A program made the position numbers and the translations under genes. From Dyadobacter sp. (GTDB taxonomy: Bacteria; Bacteroidota; Bacteroidia; Cytophagales; Spirosomataceae), in assembly GCF_017744695.1 (NCBI RefSeq), contig NZ_JAGIAS010000003.1, forward strand, positions 248,001 through 312,000: DNA of 64,000 nucleotides. Direction: 5' to 3'. Positions 60,319 to 64,000 of the stretch are shown piece by piece. Position 1 is the stretch's first letter. The number at the start of each line of letters is the position of its first letter. The notes below the pieces were generated by a model, which saw nothing but the letters and a program-made list of their open reading frames with translations, searched no databases and was not told the origin of the DNA.

Positions 60319-61158
60319 ATGCTATTTATCGGAAAATACAATTACCTGACCATCGAGCGGGTTACCAGCGTAGGGATGTTCCTGAGCGATGTGGAAGGTG
60401 AAGAAGTGCTGCTTCCCAACCAATACATTACGGACGACATGCAAGTCGGCGATCAGATCAAGGTTTTCGTGTACCTCGACTCTGAAGATCGACCCGTAGC
60501 GACCACGCAGACGCCCAAGATCATCCGCAACGAATTCGCTTTTCTGGAAGTAACGGATGTCTCCGAATATGGTGCATTCCTCGATTGGGGCCTCATTAAG
60601 GACCTTTTCGTACCATTCCGCGAGCAGCCAAAGCCCATGGAGATCGGCGAATGGCACGTCGTGTTCTTGTACCTCGACCAGAAATCGCAACGACTGCTGG
60701 CCTCCGCCAAAATCGACAAATTCCTTGAAAGCGAGCGGCTCACCGTAGCGGAAGGCGATGAAGTGGATTTGCTCGTCTGGCAGAAAACCGATCTCGGCTA
60801 TAATGTAGTCGTGAATCAATACCACAAGGGCCTCATTTACGCCAACGAAGTATTCCAGCCGCTGCAAATCGGTGATTCCCTGAAAGGTTATATCAAAAAA
60901 ATACGCGAAGAGAATAAGCTGGACATCAGCTTGCAAAAGAGTGGCTATGAAGTAGTAGAGCCAGTAGCGCAGCAAATACTGGAAGAGGTAAAAAACGGCA
61001 AAGGCTTTCTGAACCTTTCCGACAGTTCGTCGCCCGAAGACATTTACAACCGGCTAAAAATTAGTAAAAAAGTCTTCAAAAAAGCCATCGGCGGGTTGTA
61101 TAAGCAGGGGATTATCCGAATCGAAGACAACGGGATTTACTTGGCAGAGAAGCGTTGA
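60319..61158 (+). CDS. CvfB-like S1 RNA-binding protein
   Basis: 279 aa. Three S1-like domains (VGMFLSDVEGEEVLLP near 20; VSEYGAFLDWGLIKDLFVPF near 80; LGYNVVVNQYHKGLIY near 160) and a C-terminal winged helix (KVFKKAIGGLYKQGIIRIED, read in part). CvfB in Staphylococcus affects virulence and RNA levels; here it is a general RNA-binding regulator by family. Monocistronic start with own promoter; antitoxin gene follows. Confidence 0.9.
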   Translation: MLFIGKYNYLTIERVTSVGMFLSDVEGEEVLLPNQYITDDMQVGDQIKVFVYLDSEDRPVATTQTPKIIRNEFAFLEVTDVSEYGAFLDWGLIKDLFVPFREQPKPMEIGEWHVVFLYLDQKSQRLLASAKIDKFLESERLTVAEGDEVDLLVWQKTDLGYNVVVNQYHKGLIYANEVFQPLQIGDSLKGYIKKIREENKLDISLQKSGYEVVEPVAQQILEEVKNGKGFLNLSDSSSPEDIYNRLKISKKVFKKAIGGLYKQGIIRIEDNGIYLAEKR

Positions 61159-61205
61159 TTGATCAGATTTTTGTAAATTCAATTTTGAATAAACTGATCA
61201 GATAT

Positions 61206-61409
61206 ATGAAAACCATTGAAATAGAAATCACTGATGATAAGGCATTGAAGCTTCTATTGGATATGGAAGAAATGCATTTGATCAAAGTGATCCGTAACCA
61301 GCGACCGCTTTCTGACTTAAGAAAACAAATCAAGTCGCCAATGACTGATCAGGAAATTGATTCCCGGCTTAACACACTAAGGAATGAAGGAAGAGAGATA
61401 TCTGATTGA
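61206..61409 (+). CDS. Antitoxin-like protein of a PIN toxin module
   Basis: 67 aa from ATG 61206 (MKTIEIEITDDKAL). A short N-terminal strand (IEIEI), a central helix pair (KLLLDMEEMHLIKVI) and an acidic/polar tail with SDLRKQIKSPMTDQEID. Overlaps by 26 nt the start of a broken PIN-domain toxin, the usual antitoxin-first order. Identification rests on size and neighbour. Confidence 0.65.
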   Translation: MKTIEIEITDDKALKLLLDMEEMHLIKVIRNQRPLSDLRKQIKSPMTDQEIDSRLNTLRNEGREISD

Positions 61410-61615
61410 TACCAGCGCTGTTATAAAATACTTAAACGGAACACTGTCGCCATCAGGCCTGCTTTTACTGGACAGAATTGTTGATAGCGAAACAATTCTG
61501 TCTTTGAATTACAGAAATTGAATTGCGTAACAATTTAATGCTCATCGCCGACAATGATACGGATTTTGCGAAAGTTGAAAAGCTAAAATATCTCAATCCA
61601 AATCGTAAAAATTAA
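61384..61615 (+). pseudogene. Broken VapC-like PIN toxin
   Basis: Starts ATG 61384: YLIDTSAVIKYLNG carries the first PIN Asp, then LLLLDRIVDSETIL, and hits TGA at about 61519-61521. A shifted frame resumes with ITEIELR and continues NLMLIADNDTDFAKVEKLKYLNP to TAA 61615. That is the C-terminal end of the family. The middle (about 60 residues with further acidic site residues) is gone, so the toxin is inactive by deletion and frameshift. Confidence 0.75.
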
Positions 61616-61648
61616 AAGGCATCCGTCAGTATTTGCCGGATGCCTTTT
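61614..61648. terminator. Bidirectional terminator
   Basis: AAAAGGCATCCG (61614-61625) pairs perfectly with CGGATGCCTTTT (61637-61648). Ends the toxin-antitoxin transcript (+) and the amidohydrolase transcript (-). Confidence 0.85.
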
Positions 61649-61670
61649 TCAATACAGATCTTTTGGCTAC

Positions 61671-62975
61671 TTACTTCTTGCCATATTTCTCCTTATACTT
61701 CTCGTAAAGCCTTTTCTGCTTGTCGTCGAGATTAACTTTGCCGCCGCGTATGTATGCCGCCTGGACCATATTGCTGCGCATATCGAGGATATCGCCGTCA
61801 GAAACGAGCAATGAGGCCTGTTTCCCCTTTTCAAGCGTCCCGACCTGCTGTCCTGCACCGATAATATCGGCTGCATTCCGCGTAACAAATTGCAATGCTT
61901 CCTCGGATGTTACACCACTGAAACCGGATGCGGTACCGGCCAAAAAGCCGAGGTTTCTCGTGCGCCACCATTCATCTGCATAAGTAATGGCAACTTTCAC
62001 GCCTGCTTTATGAAGTAGTCCGGGCAGTTCGTAGGGAAGGTAAACGTTTTCGTCCACACCATCCGGAAGCCGATGCGTGGTATTGATAATTACGGGAACT
62101 CCATTTTCCTTCAAAAACGAGGTCACTTTGTAGGATTCGTTACCGCCTGCAATGACGATCTTTTTTACACCTGCTTCCTGAGCAAAGCGAATGGATTCTA
62201 TAATGTCCTTCGCGTAGTCCGCACGGATGTAAAGATTGGCCGTGCCTGTAAAAAGTGGCTTCATCGCTTCCAGACGAAGATTTACCGGAGTCGGGTTAGC
62301 GACTTCCGCGTAAGCCTTTGCCTCCGAGAATGTCTTTTTAAAGAGGTCTATTACCTCCTGACGCTTGTCGTTTCGTTTAATGGAGTAAGTAAAGGTCTCA
62401 TTATCGAAATTTCCTGCCAGAAAAGGAGGCCAGCTTAGCCAAATACCGTCGTCCTTTTTCAGAACAGCGTCTTCCCAGTTCCATCCATCGCTGTAAAAAA
62501 CAGATGATGAACCCGATATCGCACCACCTTGCGGAACAGCCTGCGACAACAGGATGCCATTACCACGCAAAGTCGGAATCACTTCCGAATCGGTGTTGTA
62601 GGCAACGAGCGCACGGACGTGAGGATTGATCTCTCCTACTTCCCGATAATCAAGCGTGGCCCTGACCGACGCAATTTCCTGCAATCCGACGGTCGTGTTC
62701 AAAGAAATCAAGCCCGGAAAAATATGCTTTCCCTTTACATCTACGGTTTCGGCACCCGAGGGGCTTGTTACCGAAGCTGCCGGTCCTACCTGCGTGATAA
62801 TGCCTTTATCGAACGCTATGGCGCCATTCTGGATTATCTCGCCGTTGCCGATGTGGATCGTTGCCCCCGTGAGCACTACCGGCCTGGTTTGCGGCTTCGC
62901 GGGTGCCGGATTTTGCGCTTGCACTCCGACCGTCAGTCCCAGTAAGAGGCCGGCTATTAGTTTATAGCTTTTCAT
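61671..62975 (-). CDS. Amidohydrolase-like exported protein lacking the HxH site
   Basis: 434 aa from ATG 62975 (MKSYKLIAG); signal peptide to about 21 (VQAQ). Amidohydrolase composite domain: TGATIHIGNGEIIQNGAIAF, then KGKHIFPGLISLN where active relatives read PGxIDxHxH. The two metal-binding His are thus missing. Later barrel strands (KIVIAGGNESYKVTSFL, EALQFVTRNAADIIG, KGKQASLLVSDGDIL) are kept. Paired with a larger amidohydrolase 20 nt upstream, so probably a non-catalytic partner or an enzyme with another chemistry. Confidence 0.88.
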   Translation of the reverse strand: MKSYKLIAGLLLGLTVGVQAQNPAPAKPQTRPVVLTGATIHIGNGEIIQNGAIAFDKGIITQVGPAASVTSPSGAETVDVKGKHIFPGLISLNTTVGLQEIASVRATLDYREVGEINPHVRALVAYNTDSEVIPTLRGNGILLSQAVPQGGAISGSSSVFYSDGWNWEDAVLKKDDGIWLSWPPFLAGNFDNETFTYSIKRNDKRQEVIDLFKKTFSEAKAYAEVANPTPVNLRLEAMKPLFTGTANLYIRADYAKDIIESIRFAQEAGVKKIVIAGGNESYKVTSFLKENGVPVIINTTHRLPDGVDENVYLPYELPGLLHKAGVKVAITYADEWWRTRNLGFLAGTASGFSGVTSEEALQFVTRNAADIIGAGQQVGTLEKGKQASLLVSDGDILDMRSNMVQAAYIRGGKVNLDDKQKRLYEKYKEKYGKK

Positions 62976-63004
62976 AAAAATCAATTTGAATGTCCTGAAA
63001 CAGT

Positions 63005-64000
63005 TTATTTACCGGCGTGGATATCAACGTGCTCTGCGTGGATTCCCACAACATCTTCGCAATGCCACATATGCGGCTTCGTTGCTTCCGGTTTCTGCGT
63101 AGGTTTGCCTTCTGCTTTTTCACCCAGCATTTTCTGGATCAGCCTTTCGCGTTCCACTACGATGGATTTCCGTTTCTCTTCATCCTTTTTACGGTCAAAA
63201 TAAATAGCGCCTTCAATCATTGTAAAATCAGGTCTTGCATATACCGAAAGCGGGCTCGCATTCCAGAGCACCAGGTCAGCATCCTTACCGGCTTTCACGC
63301 TTCCCATCCGGTCGTCCACATGCAACAATTTGGCAGGGTTCAAAGTCACCATTTTCCAGGCTTCCTCTTCCGGAACGCCACCATACTCCACCGTTTTGGC
63401 AGCTTCCTGATTCAGACGCCGCGCCATTTCAGCATCGTCGGAGTTGATCGCCACGGTCACGCCTTCGTGGTACATTAATGCCGCATTATAAGGGATCGCT
63501 TCTTTCACTTCCATTTTATAGGCCCACCAATCCGCGAACGTCGAGCCGCCGATGCCGCGTTTCTGCATACCATCGGCGAGTTTGTAACCTTCCAGAATAT
63601 GGGTAAATGTGTTGATCCTGAATTTCAGTGAATCTGCGACGTGCATGAGCATATTGATCTCAGATTGCACATAGGAATGGCAGGTAATAAAGCGCTCGTT
63701 GCCTAGAATTTCTGCCAGTGCATCGAGCTCTATATCGCGACGAGGTGCTGCGATATTCGCCTTTTTGGCATTCGCATTGTAGCTCTTCCAACTCGCTGCA
63801 TATTCTTTTGCACGCAGGAAATGGTCGAAATAGATTTGCTCCACCCCCATACGCGTCTGCGGGAAGCGCACGCGCTGCGTGTCGCCCCAGTTCGACTGTT
63901 TCACGTTTTCGCCCAGTGCGAACTTGATCGTTTTCACTTCCGGGATCAGCATTTCGGATTGGCTTGCACCCCATTTCAGCTTGATCATCGCACTTTGCCC
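63005..64000 (-). CDS. Amidohydrolase, C-terminal part (gene continues off the window)
   Basis: About 332 residues visible; the frame is open to the window edge, so the start and N-terminal HxH site are outside. Visible: the ITCHSYVQSEINMLMHVAD strand with His, THILEGYK, AINSDDAEMARRLNQEA (metal Asp position), VTLNPAKLLHVDDRMGSVKAGKDADLVLW (read in part), WNASPLSVYARPD. The tail is His-rich (MWHCEDVVGIHAEHVDIH). Resembles imidazolonepropionase-like enzymes of Bacteroidota that occur in pairs. Likely co-transcribed with the shorter relative. Confidence 0.9.
   Translation of the reverse strand, partial: GQSAMIKLKWGASQSEMLIPEVKTIKFALGENVKQSNWGDTQRVRFPQTRMGVEQIYFDHFLRAKEYAASWKSYNANAKKANIAAPRRDIELDALAEILGNERFITCHSYVQSEINMLMHVADSLKFRINTFTHILEGYKLADGMQKRGIGGSTFADWWAYKMEVKEAIPYNAALMYHEGVTVAINSDDAEMARRLNQEAAKTVEYGGVPEEEAWKMVTLNPAKLLHVDDRMGSVKAGKDADLVLWNASPLSVYARPDFTMIEGAIYFDRKKDEEKRKSIVVERERLIQKMLGEKAEGKPTQKPEATKPHMWHCEDVVGIHAEHVDIHAGK

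Overview
The window looks like a chromosomal segment of a Bacteroidota member of the order Cytophagales, most like Dyadobacter/Spirosomataceae. This is inferred from the PorD-like, LptC, SusC/TonB-type and OMP_b-brl proteins, the Bacteroidota type of -7 promoter (TAnnTTTG), a Rho with a long low-complexity insertion, gene order such as coaBC-porD-recN, and many short Sec or lipoprotein signals. It is gene-dense, mixed-strand and mostly housekeeping. No insertion sequence, prophage or CRISPR array was seen. Both edges cut genes: coaBC on the left and an amidohydrolase on the right.

Layout. 1-5.3 kb (+): coaBC end, porD-like gene, an Sm-fold-like 84-aa protein, recN, a lipoprotein, SCO1 and a c-type cytochrome. 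5.3-7.9 kb (-): coaX, an outer-membrane protein and lptC. 8.4-11.2 kb (+): rho and two small membrane genes, the second with a helix-hairpin-helix. 11.2-18.3 kb: htpG, a lipoprotein, an orphan four-helix-bundle sensor, a TonB-type receptor and a 7-TM protein. 18.5-22 kb: 1-Cys peroxiredoxin, then a shortened dabA/dabB pair. 22.1-25.1 kb: cysteine desulfurase, XdhC and MocA (molybdenum cofactor maturation). 25.2-28 kb: a YtrA-type ABC operon with its GntR repressor and a visible operator. 28-33 kb (-): SPFH protein with a small partner, and the oxidative pentose phosphate operon gnd-zwf-pgl. 33-36 kb: GH36 glycosidase and a lipoprotein. 36.2-40.4 kb: tRNA-Ala, exonuclease, TonB fusion with PadR, Lrp, a tRNA-like RNA locus, a Cys-rich copper protein and tRNA-Asp with a duplicated, decayed neighbour. 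40.5-45 kb: nif3-like gene, zinc ribbon protein, TPR protein, radC. 44.9-48.4 kb (-): DUF3298 lipoprotein, LytTR two-component pair, histidine phosphatase. 48.4-50.2 kb: menI-like and menF. 50.3-56 kb: tripartite RND efflux pump. 56.1-60.2 kb: four-gene sugar/glycosylation operon. 60.3-61.6 kb: CvfB-like protein, antitoxin and a broken PIN toxin. 61.7-64 kb (-): two amidohydrolases.

The two most unusual loci are (i) the dabA/dabB pair at 19.45-21.98 kb. Its DabA-like protein keeps both conserved ends of the family but lacks the whole zinc/carbonic-anhydrase core, and its DabB-like partner lacks several proton-path residues. (ii) A plus-strand noncoding locus at 39.43-39.77 kb. It has its own promoter and terminator and encodes a class-II tRNA-like fold with a GUC anticodon loop and a variable region of about 92 nt. 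Smaller points of interest are perfect operator dyads for the PadR and YtrA-type regulators, a 37-bp dyad at the LytS/LytR promoter, several unannotated small membrane ORFs, and an antitoxin retained beside a dead toxin.
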